Below, in pieces: positions 26,118 to 39,396 of a stretch of DNA of 64,000 nucleotides. Within the stretch, counting starts at the first letter, position 1. Every line of letters begins with the position of its first letter. A program made the position numbers and the translations under genes. Under the pieces are notes generated by a model. It did not search any database. It was not told the DNA's origin and was given only the letters and a program-made list of their open reading frames with translations. Source of the stretch: Actinokineospora terrae (GTDB lineage Bacteria; Actinomycetota; Actinomycetes; Mycobacteriales; Pseudonocardiaceae); assembly GCF_900111175.1 (NCBI RefSeq), contig NZ_FOGI01000009.1, positions 186,001 through 250,000 of the forward strand, in the 5' to 3' direction.

Positions 26118-28391
26118 TCAGCCGAACAGAGCGGGCAGGGTGCCTTCCCAGGCCTCGCGGAGTTCTGCGAGGGGGAGGTCGCCGACGCCTTGGATTTCCA
26201 GGGATTGGGAGTCTGGGTCCACGACTCCGGTGCGGCGCCAGGGGAGGCCGCGGGCGGTGCACATCTCGGTGAAGCGGAGTTCCTCGGAGCGGGGGACCGC
26301 GACCAGGACTCGGCCCGCGGATTCGCTGAACAGCTGGACGAACGGGTCCTGGTCCTGGTCGAGGAAGATCCGGGCGCCGACCTCGCCGATGAGGCAGGTC
26401 TCGACCAGGGTCTGGGCGAGGCCGCCGTCGGACAGGTCGTGGGCGGCGGAGATCATGCCGTCGCGGGAGCCCGCCAGGATGATCTCGCCGAGGAGCCGTT
26501 CGCGGGCGAGGTCGACCTTCGGCGGGAGGCCGCCGAGGTGACCGTGGGCGACGTGCGCCCACTCCGAGCCGCCGAACTCGTCGCGGGTGTCGCCGAGCAG
26601 GAGCAGGGACTCGCCCGCCTCCGCGCCGATGCCGGTGGGGATGCGGCGGCGGACGTCGTCGATGACGCCGAGGACGCCGACCACCGGGGTCGGGTGGATG
26701 GCGGTGGTGCCGGTCTGGTTGTAGAAGCTGACGTTGCCGCCGGTGACCGGGATGCCGAGTTCCTTGCAGCCCTCGGCGAGACCGCGCACGGCCTGCTCGA
26801 ACTGCCACATGACCGCCGGGTCCTCCGGCGAGCCGAAGTTGAGGCAGTTGGTGACCGCGAGCGGGGTGGCGCCGGTGACCGCGACGTTGCGGTACGCCTC
26901 GGCCAGGGCCAGCTGGGTACCGGTGTACGGGTCGAGCTTGACGAAGCGGCCGTTGCAGTCGGTGGCCAGGGCAACGCCGCGGCCGGTCTGCTCGTCGACG
27001 CGGATCATGCCCGAGTCCGACGGCTGCGCGAGGACCGTGCCGCCGCGCACGTAGCGGTCGTACTGCTCGGTGACCCAGCGGCGGGACGCCAGGTTCGGGC
27101 TGGCCGCCATCCGCACGACCTCGGCCCGCAGCTCGTCCGGAGTGGACGGACGGGCGAGCTGCTCGGGTCCGTTGCCCTGCAAGGCGTCCTGGTAGTCGGG
27201 GCGCGCGATGGGCCGCTCGTACATCGGGCCCTCGTGCGCGACGGTGCGCGGCGGGACGTCCACCACGGTCTCACCGTGCCAGGTGATGACCAACCGGTCG
27301 CCGTCGGTGACCTCGCCGATCTCGGTGGCGATCACGTCCCACTTGGCGCACACCCGCATGAACGCGTCCACATCGGACGGTTCGACGACCGCGCACATCC
27401 GCTCCTGCGACTCGCTGGAGAGCACCTCGGCGGGCGTCATCCCGGTGGCGCGCAGCGGAACCCGGTCCAGCTGGACCAGCATGCCGCCGTCGCCCGCGCT
27501 GGCCAGTTCGCTGGTCGCGCAGGACAGGCCCGCGCCGCCGAGGTCCTGGATGCCGACGACGATGCCCTCGGCGAACAGCTCCAGGCAGCACTCGATGAGC
27601 ACCTTCTCGGTGAACGGGTCGCCGACCTGCACGGCGGGCAGCTTCTTGCGTCCCGTACCGCCCTCGTCGCCGGAGAACGTCTCGCTGGCCAGCACAGACA
27701 CGCCGCCGATGCCGTCGAGGCCGGTGCGCGCGCCGAACAGGATGACCTTGTTGCCGGTGCCCGACGCGTGCGCCAGGTGCAGGTCCTCGGTGCGCATCGC
27801 GCCGACGCACAGGGCGTTGACCAGCGGGTTGCCCTGGTAGGACGCGTCGAACACGACCTCGCCACCGATGTTGGGCAGGCCGAGGCAGTTGCCGTAGCCA
27901 CCGACACCGGCGACGACACCGGGCAGCACGCGCTTGGTGTCGGGGTGGTCGGGGGCGCCGAAGCGCAGCGGGTCCATCACCGCGAGCGGGCGGGCGCCCA
28001 TCGCCATGATGTCGCGCACGATGCCGCCGACACCGGTCGCCGCGCCCTGGTAGGGCTCCACATAGGACGGGTGGTTGTGCGACTCGAGCTTGAAGGTGAC
28101 CGCCCAGCCGTCGCCGATGTCGACCACACCGGCGTTCTCGCCGATCCCGGCCAGCATCTTGGCCTTCATCTCCGGCGTGGTGTTGGCCGACCAGTGCTTC
28201 CAGTGCACCTTGGACGACTTGTACGAGCAGTGCTCGCTCCACATCACCGAGTACATGGCCAGCTCGGCGTCGGTGGGGCGGCGGCCGAGGATCTCGCGGA
28301 TCCGGCTGTACTCGTCGTCCTTGAGCCCGAGCTCGCGGAACGGCTGCTCCTGCTCGGGCGTCGCCTTGGCGTTGTCAACGGTGTCGATCAC
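26118..28391 (-). CDS. purL: Phosphoribosylformylglycinamidine synthase, large subunit (PurL)
   Basis: Synthetase subunit (757 aa) of the three-part FGAM synthase: FGAR + ATP + ammonia gives FGAM. Small-type PurL is confirmed by length and by MWSEHCSYKSSKVHWKHW, ATGVGGIVRDIMAMGARPLA, YGNCLGLPNIGGEVVFD, ILFGARTGLDGIGGVS, TDCNGRFVKLDPYTG and SAAHDLSDGGLAQTLVE. The GTG start overlaps the purQ stop in GTGA. Third gene of the purS-purQ-purL operon; glutamine is hydrolysed by PurQ, and PurS bridges the two. Confidence 0.98.
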   Translation of the reverse strand: MIDTVDNAKATPEQEQPFRELGLKDDEYSRIREILGRRPTDAELAMYSVMWSEHCSYKSSKVHWKHWSANTTPEMKAKMLAGIGENAGVVDIGDGWAVTFKLESHNHPSYVEPYQGAATGVGGIVRDIMAMGARPLAVMDPLRFGAPDHPDTKRVLPGVVAGVGGYGNCLGLPNIGGEVVFDASYQGNPLVNALCVGAMRTEDLHLAHASGTGNKVILFGARTGLDGIGGVSVLASETFSGDEGGTGRKKLPAVQVGDPFTEKVLIECCLELFAEGIVVGIQDLGGAGLSCATSELASAGDGGMLVQLDRVPLRATGMTPAEVLSSESQERMCAVVEPSDVDAFMRVCAKWDVIATEIGEVTDGDRLVITWHGETVVDVPPRTVAHEGPMYERPIARPDYQDALQGNGPEQLARPSTPDELRAEVVRMAASPNLASRRWVTEQYDRYVRGGTVLAQPSDSGMIRVDEQTGRGVALATDCNGRFVKLDPYTGTQLALAEAYRNVAVTGATPLAVTNCLNFGSPEDPAVMWQFEQAVRGLAEGCKELGIPVTGGNVSFYNQTGTTAIHPTPVVGVLGVIDDVRRRIPTGIGAEAGESLLLLGDTRDEFGGSEWAHVAHGHLGGLPPKVDLARERLLGEIILAGSRDGMISAAHDLSDGGLAQTLVETCLIGEVGARIFLDQDQDPFVQLFSESAGRVLVAVPRSEELRFTEMCTARGLPWRRTGVVDPDSQSLEIQGVGDLPLAELREAWEGTLPALFG

Positions 28392-29059
28392 GCGGCCACC
28401 ACCGAGTCGAGGACGGACAGGAACATGCCGAGGCCGTCGTCGGACGGTCCGGTGAGCGCGTCGATGGCGTGCTCGGGGTGCGGCATCAGGCCGACGATGC
28501 GGCCGGTCGGGTCGCTGATGCCCGCGATGTCGTCGGTGGAGCCGTTGGGGTTGAGCCCGGCGTAGCGGAACACCACCCGGCCCTCGCCCTCCAGCTCGTC
28601 CACGACGGACTTCGGGGCGGCGAAGCGGCCGTCCATGTTCTTGATCGGGATGATGATCTCGGCACCGGCGTCGTAGCGGCTGGTCCACGCGGTGCCCGCG
28701 TTCTCGACCTTGAGCCACTGGTCGCGGCAGACGAAGTGCAGGCCCGCGTTGCGCAGCAGCGCGCCGGGCAGCAGACCGGCCTCGCACAGCACCTGGAAGC
28801 CGTTGCAGATGCCCAGCACCGGCAGCCCACCGCGCGCCGCGTCGACGACCTTGCCCATCACCGGCGCGAACCGGGCGATGGCACCGGCGCGCAGGTAGTC
28901 GCCGTAGGAGAACCCGCCCGGCAGGACGACCGCGTCGACCCCCTTGAGGTCGGCGTCACCGTGCCAGAGCGCGACCGCCTCGGCACCGGACGCGGTGATC
29001 GCCCGGATGGTGTCGCTGTCGTCGAGTGTCCCGGGGAAGGTGACCGCGCCGATCCTCAC
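28388..29059 (-). CDS. purQ: Phosphoribosylformylglycinamidine synthase, glutaminase subunit (PurQ)
   Basis: Class I glutamine amidotransferase subunit of 223 aa. Visible: RIGAVTFPGTLDDSDTIRAI, VVLPGGFSYGDYLRAGAIAR, the nucleophile elbow VLGICNGFQVLCE (Cys about 87) and the His/Glu pair in GLMPHPEHA. Start GTG overlaps the purS stop in GTGA, and its own stop overlaps the purL start, so all three subunits are translated together. Confidence 0.98.
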   Translation of the reverse strand: MRIGAVTFPGTLDDSDTIRAITASGAEAVALWHGDADLKGVDAVVLPGGFSYGDYLRAGAIARFAPVMGKVVDAARGGLPVLGICNGFQVLCEAGLLPGALLRNAGLHFVCRDQWLKVENAGTAWTSRYDAGAEIIIPIKNMDGRFAAPKSVVDELEGEGRVVFRYAGLNPNGSTDDIAGISDPTGRIVGLMPHPEHAIDALTGPSDDGLGMFLSVLDSVVAA

Positions 29060-29295
29060 GCCTGCACCCGCCTCACCACGAAGTCCTCGACCACGGGGTT
29101 GGACAGGAAGCCCTCGGCGATCCTGGCCAGCGTCTCGTCGTCGACGGAGTCGTCGACCTCGAGCTCGAAGTGCTTCCCCTGCCGGACATCGGACACCCCG
29201 TCGAACCCGAGCCGGGGCAGCGCGCGGGCCACCGCCTGACCCTGAGGGTCCAAGATCTCCGGCTTGGGCATGACGTCAACGACAACTCGGGCCAC
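29056..29295 (-). CDS. purS: Phosphoribosylformylglycinamidine synthase, PurS subunit
   Basis: Small subunit of 79 aa that joins PurQ to PurL. ARVVVDVMPKPEILDPQGQA, ALPRLGFDGVSDVRQGKHFELEV and FLSNPVVEDFVV match the family along its full length. First gene of the operon, GTG start. The 240 bases upstream are non-coding and should hold the promoter. Confidence 0.97.
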   Translation of the reverse strand: MARVVVDVMPKPEILDPQGQAVARALPRLGFDGVSDVRQGKHFELEVDDSVDDETLARIAEGFLSNPVVEDFVVRRVQA

Positions 29296-29493
29296 GGCGG
29301 GCTACTCCTCGAGTTCGAGAGGCCAATACCCCGGAAGCCTACCTGACCTGGGAGTTCACCCCACCGCCCCCGCTGACCTGCGACACCCCACCCAACCCCC
29401 ACGATCGTGTGAACCGGCTGATTGCCACTTGGCGAGCCGGGTGGGCGCGGCTAGTCTTCTGGTTGTAGCTCTGGCCCGTAAGCCAGGGAAGTG

Positions 29494-29529
29494 AGCCCGG
29501 TTCCCGTCCGGACGGTCGGCAGCCGGGCT
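29494..29529 (-). terminator. Hairpin after the DUF3800-like gene
   Basis: AGCCCGG and CCGGGCT form an outer 7-base stem around a 12-base palindrome CCGTCCGGACGG (29504-29515). It starts 10 bases after the stop of the minus-strand gene and lies about 200 bases upstream of purS, so it may insulate the purSQL operon. A second small hairpin, CTGGC-N6-GCCAG, is next to it (29471-29486). Confidence 0.5.
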
Positions 29530-29538
29530 TCGCGCTGT

Positions 29539-30081
29539 CTAGTGCACGTCGCGCAGGTCGACCACCTTGGTGAGCAGCGGACCGATCCGGCGCTGCCAGT
29601 CGCCACCTGCCCCGTAGCACCAAGCCGCCGCGTCTGCGATCCACATCAGCGCGTCCTGGGTGCTGTCCAGGTGCTCGTAGACCAGGGCGGTGTCCGCGGA
29701 CCGCTCGCCGAGAACCCGCCGGATGACCAGCTTGTCATCGGCATCGCGCACCTCACGGCTGTCCAACACGAGCCTGCTCACCTGGAGATCGACCAGGTTG
29801 TCCACCAACTGCGCCAGGGACTGCCTGCGGGCACGCTCCTCACCTCGCTTGCACGAGGAGATGTAGACGAAAACGGCCGCCTCTGCCCCGGCGAGCTGGG
29901 AGATGATCGCCTTGCGGCGCGTCGGGGTCTCCTTCTTGAAGTGCAATTCGCGCTGCCCGGGCATGAGCATCCCCGTGAGCAACTTCCGCAGGGGTCGGAG
30001 GTTGCGCGGATCGATCACGGCCGCGGCGATCAGGTACTGGTCGTTGCGACGGGACTCGTCGACGAAGGCGTGCAAGGTCAC
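29539..30081 (-). CDS. DUF3800-like hypothetical protein
   Basis: Protein of 180 aa. It begins VTLHAFVDESRRNDQYLIAAAVID, the opening strand with the DES acidic motif of DUF3800 (RNase H-like fold). It continues with RELHFKKETPTRRKAII, a conserved LVLDSREVRDADDKLVIRRVLG and the C-terminal MWIADAAAWCYGAGGDWQRRI. DUF3800 proteins are often near mobile or defence genes, but the function is unknown. The GTG at 30081 is chosen as the only start close to the conserved region; no ribosome site is visible. Confidence 0.7.
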   Translation of the reverse strand: MTLHAFVDESRRNDQYLIAAAVIDPRNLRPLRKLLTGMLMPGQRELHFKKETPTRRKAIISQLAGAEAAVFVYISSCKRGEERARRQSLAQLVDNLVDLQVSRLVLDSREVRDADDKLVIRRVLGERSADTALVYEHLDSTQDALMWIADAAAWCYGAGGDWQRRIGPLLTKVVDLRDVH

Positions 30082-30192
30082 CTTGGACAGATCGGCGGTG
30101 GTCGAGTCCGGCTGGACTACCTGAACGGGTGTTCGATGTTCGCCGGTGGCGAGAAGGGTGGCATTAAGGCTGGGGGCGGGTGAGGGTGGGGT

Positions 30193-31182
30193 ATGCGGAT
30201 TCTGGTGTTGGGCGGCACGCGGTTTGTTGGGTATTCGGTGGCGGCTGAGGGGGTGCGGCGCGGGCACGAGGTGGTGTGCGCGGCGCGGGGGGAGGCCGGG
30301 CGGGTGCCGGAGGGGACGGCGCTGGTGAGGGTTGACCGGGACCTGGAGGACGGGCTGGCGCCGCTGGCGGGGGAGCGGTTCGACGCGGTGGTGGACGTGG
30401 CGACGATCTCGTACGAGTGGGTGCGGCGGGCGTTGGCGGCGTTCGGGGGCGAGGTGGGGCACTGGACGTTCGTGTCGTCGATCAGCGCGTACGCCGAGCC
30501 GGGGGCGCCGTCGAGCGGGGTGGGTGACCGGTTGTTGCCGCCGAAGGCCGTGCACGGGACGCGGGAGGCGATGAAGGACGACCCCGACCTGTACGGCTCG
30601 GTGAAGGTGGCCAGCGAGCAGGCGGTGACGGCGGCGGTCGGTGACAAGGCGTTGATCGTGCGCGCGGGTCTGATCACCGGGCCGGGTGACGAGCACGACC
30701 GGTTCGGCTACTGGCCGCAGCGCCTGGTCCGGGGTGGGCGGGTGGTGGTGCCCGATGTCGACCACGAGATCCAGTACGTCGACGTGCGGGACCTGGCCGC
30801 GTGGATCATCGACGGCGCCGAGCAGGGGATCACCGGGGTGTTCGACGGCATCGGCCCGTCGACGCCGCTGCCCGCGCTGCTCACCGCGATGGCCGACACC
30901 CTGGGGGCGGACGTCGAGTTCGTGCGGGTGAGCGAGGAGGAGCTGCTGGAGCGGGGCGTCGCGCCCTGGTCCGGCCCCCGCTCGCTGCCGTTGTGGCTGC
31001 CCGCTTCGCACAAGTACATGGGCTCCCGCGACGCCGGTCCCGCCCTGGCCGCGGGGCTGACGCCGCGTTCGCTGGCCGACGCGCTCGCGGGTGCGCTGGA
31101 CCACGAACGCACCCTCGGCGTCGACCGCCAGCGCAAGGCCGGGCTGACCCCCGAGGACGAGGCCGAGATCCTCGCTGGGTAG
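30193..31182 (+). CDS. NAD-dependent epimerase/dehydratase (SDR family)
   Basis: Extended SDR protein of 329 aa. The N-terminal Rossmann loop is MRILVLGGTRFVGYSVA (GGTxFxG), followed by FDAVVDVATISYEWVRRALAAFG and VSSISAYAEPG. The catalytic Tyr-Lys appears as DLYGSVKVASEQ. RAGLITGPGDEHDRFGYW and VPDVDHEIQYVDVRDLAAWII follow, as in reductases and epimerases acting on nucleotide sugars or related substrates. Substrate unknown. It is divergent from the DUF3800-like gene. Confidence 0.88.
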   Translation: MRILVLGGTRFVGYSVAAEGVRRGHEVVCAARGEAGRVPEGTALVRVDRDLEDGLAPLAGERFDAVVDVATISYEWVRRALAAFGGEVGHWTFVSSISAYAEPGAPSSGVGDRLLPPKAVHGTREAMKDDPDLYGSVKVASEQAVTAAVGDKALIVRAGLITGPGDEHDRFGYWPQRLVRGGRVVVPDVDHEIQYVDVRDLAAWIIDGAEQGITGVFDGIGPSTPLPALLTAMADTLGADVEFVRVSEEELLERGVAPWSGPRSLPLWLPASHKYMGSRDAGPALAAGLTPRSLADALAGALDHERTLGVDRQRKAGLTPEDEAEILAG

Positions 31183-31306
31183 CGGCCGCGTCACCCGCCG
31201 GGTGGGATCACCGGCACCGAACAGGTGCTTGTGCTCAAGCTGACCGGTCCGGTCAGCCGATGGCGAGCGCGGGATGGTGTCCGGTCGTCGCTCCGAGGGA
31301 GAACGA

Positions 31307-36922
<5,616 letters not shown>

Positions 36923-36937
<15 letters not shown>

Positions 36938-37612
36938 CGCCGTCGCGGCACGGTAGGTAGTCGGAGTCGCGCCATTGTCCAAAGCGGAGTCGATGGCGTC
37001 GAAGTAGGCCGCGCGGTGAGCCGGTCGAGCTAGGTCTACCGCGTCGATGGCGAGCCGGAGGGCGCCCGCGCGGCGGGCGACACGGGTAGCGGCCAAGACC
37101 AGGGCGAAACAGCGCCAGGTCTCGGCGCGTTCGTGGCTGCTAAGACTCTGCACCCGGGCCCGCAGCGACCCGCCGGTGCGCAGGTCGTGGATCGACGCGA
37201 GGTCCGCGCACAGGGTGAAGTCCTTGCGCTGCAGGGCGATCAAGGTACCGCGGGACGCCAGCCACCTCGGCGGGGCGAACCCGGTGGTGTGCAGGCCCGC
37301 GCGTTCCATCGCGGACATCGCCGCGGTGAGGCGCAGGCCTGCCTCGTGGGCGGGCAACGAGGCGAACTCGGGGCGGCGCATCGACACGGTGCGACCACGC
37401 GGTTCCCGGGTGTGGTCGAAGCCGTGCAGCAGGACGTCGTCGCCCGCGAGGCGGCGGGTGCGGACCCAGTCCACGGCCGCACCGGCCAGTCGAGGGGCTA
37501 CCAACAGGGACAGTGGCACCCCGCGCCTGCCCAGGTGCTCGGCGAGATCGGCGCAGTGGTGCAGGGTCCGGGCGTCGATCCCGGACAGCGAGACCAGCAG
37601 TCGAGCCGTCAC
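36923..37612 (-). CDS. DUF2334-like polysaccharide deacetylase-type protein
   Basis: Protein of 229 aa in the (beta/alpha) deacetylase-like DUF2334 family: LLVSLSGIDARTLHHCADLAEHLGRRGVPLSLLVAP, the DDVLLHGFDH motif at about residues 58-67, and GFAPPRWLASRGTLIALQ. The H-G-F-D-H region corresponds to metal-binding in relatives. Target glycan unknown. Its last 15 bases overlap the 3' end of the surface-protein gene. Confidence 0.78.
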
Positions 37613-37662
37613 CCCACCAGCACAGCGCCACCGGGTGACTACCAGGTGTCGCCGGTGGTGCC

Positions 37663-38544
37663 TCAGCCGATCCAGTCGGCGAACTTCCGGCCGGTGACCT
37701 GCTCGTACGCCTCGACGTAGCGGCCGCGGGTGGCCTGGGCAACCTCGTCGGGCAGCGGCGGCGGCGCGGTGTTGGACGCCCGGTCCCAGCCGGAGGCGGG
37801 GGAGGTCAGCCAGTCGCGGACGAACTGCTTGTCGAACGAGTGCTGCGCCCGGCCCGGCTGGTAGCTCTCCAGCGGCCAGTACCGGGAGGAGTCCGGCGTG
37901 AGCACCTCGTCGCCGAGCACGACCCGGCCGTCGAGCAGGCCGAACTCGAACTTGGTGTCGGCGAGGATGATGCCCCGCTCGGCGGCGTGCTCGGCCGCGC
38001 GGCGGTAGACGGCCAGGGTCAGCTCCCGCACGACGGTGGCGTGCTCGGTGCCGATGACCTCGGCGATCTCGTCGAAGGTGACGTTCTCGTCGTGCTCGCC
38101 CAGCGGGGCCTTGGTGGCGGGGGTGTAGATCGGCTCGGGCAGCTTGGAGCCCTCGACCAGGCCGGGCGGCAGGGTGATCCCGCAGACCGCGCCGGTGCGG
38201 TTGTAGTCGAGGGTGCCGGACCCGGCGAGGTAGCCGCGGGCGACGGCCTCGACGGCCAGCATGTCGAGCCTGCGCACGACCAGCGCGCGGCCGCGGACCT
38301 CGGTCGGGATGCGCGGGTCGTCCCAGGCCACCAGGTGGTTGGGCACGAGGTCGCCGAGCAGCTCGAACCAGAACACGCTCATCGCGGTGAGGATGCGGCC
38401 CTTGTCCGGGATCGGGGAGTCGAGCACGAAGTCGTACGCCGAGATCCGGTCCGAGGCGACCAGCAGCAGGTGGTCGTCGTCGATGGCGTGCAGTTCGCGG
38501 ACCTTGCCCGCGGCGATCTTCGGGTATTCCTCGAGCGTGGCCAC
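37663..38544 (-). CDS. purC: Phosphoribosylaminoimidazole-succinocarboxamide synthase
   Basis: SAICAR synthetase of 293 aa: CAIR + aspartate + ATP gives SAICAR in purine synthesis. Hallmarks: GKVRELHAIDDDHLLLVASDRISAYD, IPDKGRILTAMSVFWFELL, AVEAVARGYLAGSG, GIILADTKFEFGLLDG, LTPDSSRYWP and the C-terminal SFDKQFVRDWL. The length is that of the eukaryote/actinobacteria-type enzyme. The GTG at 38544 gives the typical N-terminus; a TAGGCT -10-like element lies seven bases upstream, so the message may be leaderless (inference). Confidence 0.97.
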   Translation of the reverse strand: MATLEEYPKIAAGKVRELHAIDDDHLLLVASDRISAYDFVLDSPIPDKGRILTAMSVFWFELLGDLVPNHLVAWDDPRIPTEVRGRALVVRRLDMLAVEAVARGYLAGSGTLDYNRTGAVCGITLPPGLVEGSKLPEPIYTPATKAPLGEHDENVTFDEIAEVIGTEHATVVRELTLAVYRRAAEHAAERGIILADTKFEFGLLDGRVVLGDEVLTPDSSRYWPLESYQPGRAQHSFDKQFVRDWLTSPASGWDRASNTAPPPLPDEVAQATRGRYVEAYEQVTGRKFADWIG

Positions 38545-38583
38545 GTTTGTGCAGCCTACGGATTCGTGCCGCACACTTCGGAC

Positions 38584-39396
38584 GTGGGGTACGACTGGGT
38601 TTGCTTCACCACGGACTACGGCCGAGCGGACGGCTTCCCCGCCGTCTGCGAAGGCGTCATCGCCCGCACCGCGCCGCACGCGCGGGTCCTGCACGTCAGC
38701 CACGAGGTGCCGCGCCAGGACGTGCGCGGCGGGGCCGACCTGCTGGTGCGGTCGGTGCCCTACCTGCCGCGCGCGGTGCACCTCGCGGTGGTGGACCCGG
38801 GGGTCGGGACGGCGCGCAGACCGGTCGCGATCGTGTCACCCGAAGGGGTACTCATCGGGCCGGACAACGGGCTGCTCCCGGCGGCCGCGGAAGTGCTCGG
38901 TGGGGCTATCGCGGCGTATGAGATCACCGAGTTCCACTTGGAACCGGTCTCCGCGACCTTCCACGGCCGCGATGTGTTCGCCCCCGCCGCCGCGCAGGTG
39001 GCCAACGGCGTCAACCCCAACGCTCTAGGCCCCGCAGTCGACCTCGACACGCTGATACGCCTGCCTGAGCCGGTCACACACATCGAGCCAGGGCGGGTCA
39101 CCACGGAGGTTATAGGGGCGGACAGCTTCGGGAACGTGCAACTGGCCGTCACAGACCTGGTCGCCGACCCGGGCACGGTGGTCCATGCCCAGGTCGGCGA
39201 CCGGTCGTTGGAAGCCGTGGTCGGCCGCACGTTCGCCGACGCCCGCTCGGGCGACGCCGTGGTGCTGCTCGACTCGGCGGGCCGGGTCGCGATCGCGGTC
39301 AACGGGGGTTCCGCCGCCGAGATCCTGTTGCCGCGACCCGGTGACCGGGCGGTGCTGTTGCTGGCAGCCGCCCCAGCACCGCCCGCTCGGTCCTAG
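38584..39396 (+). CDS. SAM hydroxide adenosyltransferase (SAM hydrolase, DUF62)
   Basis: Protein of about 270 aa of the SAM hydroxide adenosyltransferase family, which converts S-adenosylmethionine to adenosine and methionine. Seen: CFTTDYGRADGFPAVCEGVI, VLHVSHEVPRQDVRGGADLL, VHLAVVDPGVGTARRPVAI, LIGPDNGLLPAAAEVL, ATFHGRDVFAPAAA, and the C-terminal domain with ADSFGNVQLAV. The GTG at 38584 fits the family start; a GTG at 38566 is possible. It is divergent from purC with only 39 bases between. Halogenases/fluorinases share the fold, but the loop typical of fluorinase was not seen. Confidence 0.9.
   Translation: MGYDWVCFTTDYGRADGFPAVCEGVIARTAPHARVLHVSHEVPRQDVRGGADLLVRSVPYLPRAVHLAVVDPGVGTARRPVAIVSPEGVLIGPDNGLLPAAAEVLGGAIAAYEITEFHLEPVSATFHGRDVFAPAAAQVANGVNPNALGPAVDLDTLIRLPEPVTHIEPGRVTTEVIGADSFGNVQLAVTDLVADPGTVVHAQVGDRSLEAVVGRTFADARSGDAVVLLDSAGRVAIAVNGGSAAEILLPRPGDRAVLLLAAAPAPPARS

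Noticed and set aside
29460..29529. Structured stretch upstream of purS as a cobalamin or purine riboswitch
   Set aside because: Hairpins are present, but the conserved riboswitch boxes could not be found. A terminator for the neighbouring gene explains the structure.
38584..39396. Fluorinase or chlorinase identity for the DUF62 protein
   Set aside because: The fold is shared, but the insertion loop typical of halogenases was not seen; SAM hydrolase is the simpler call.
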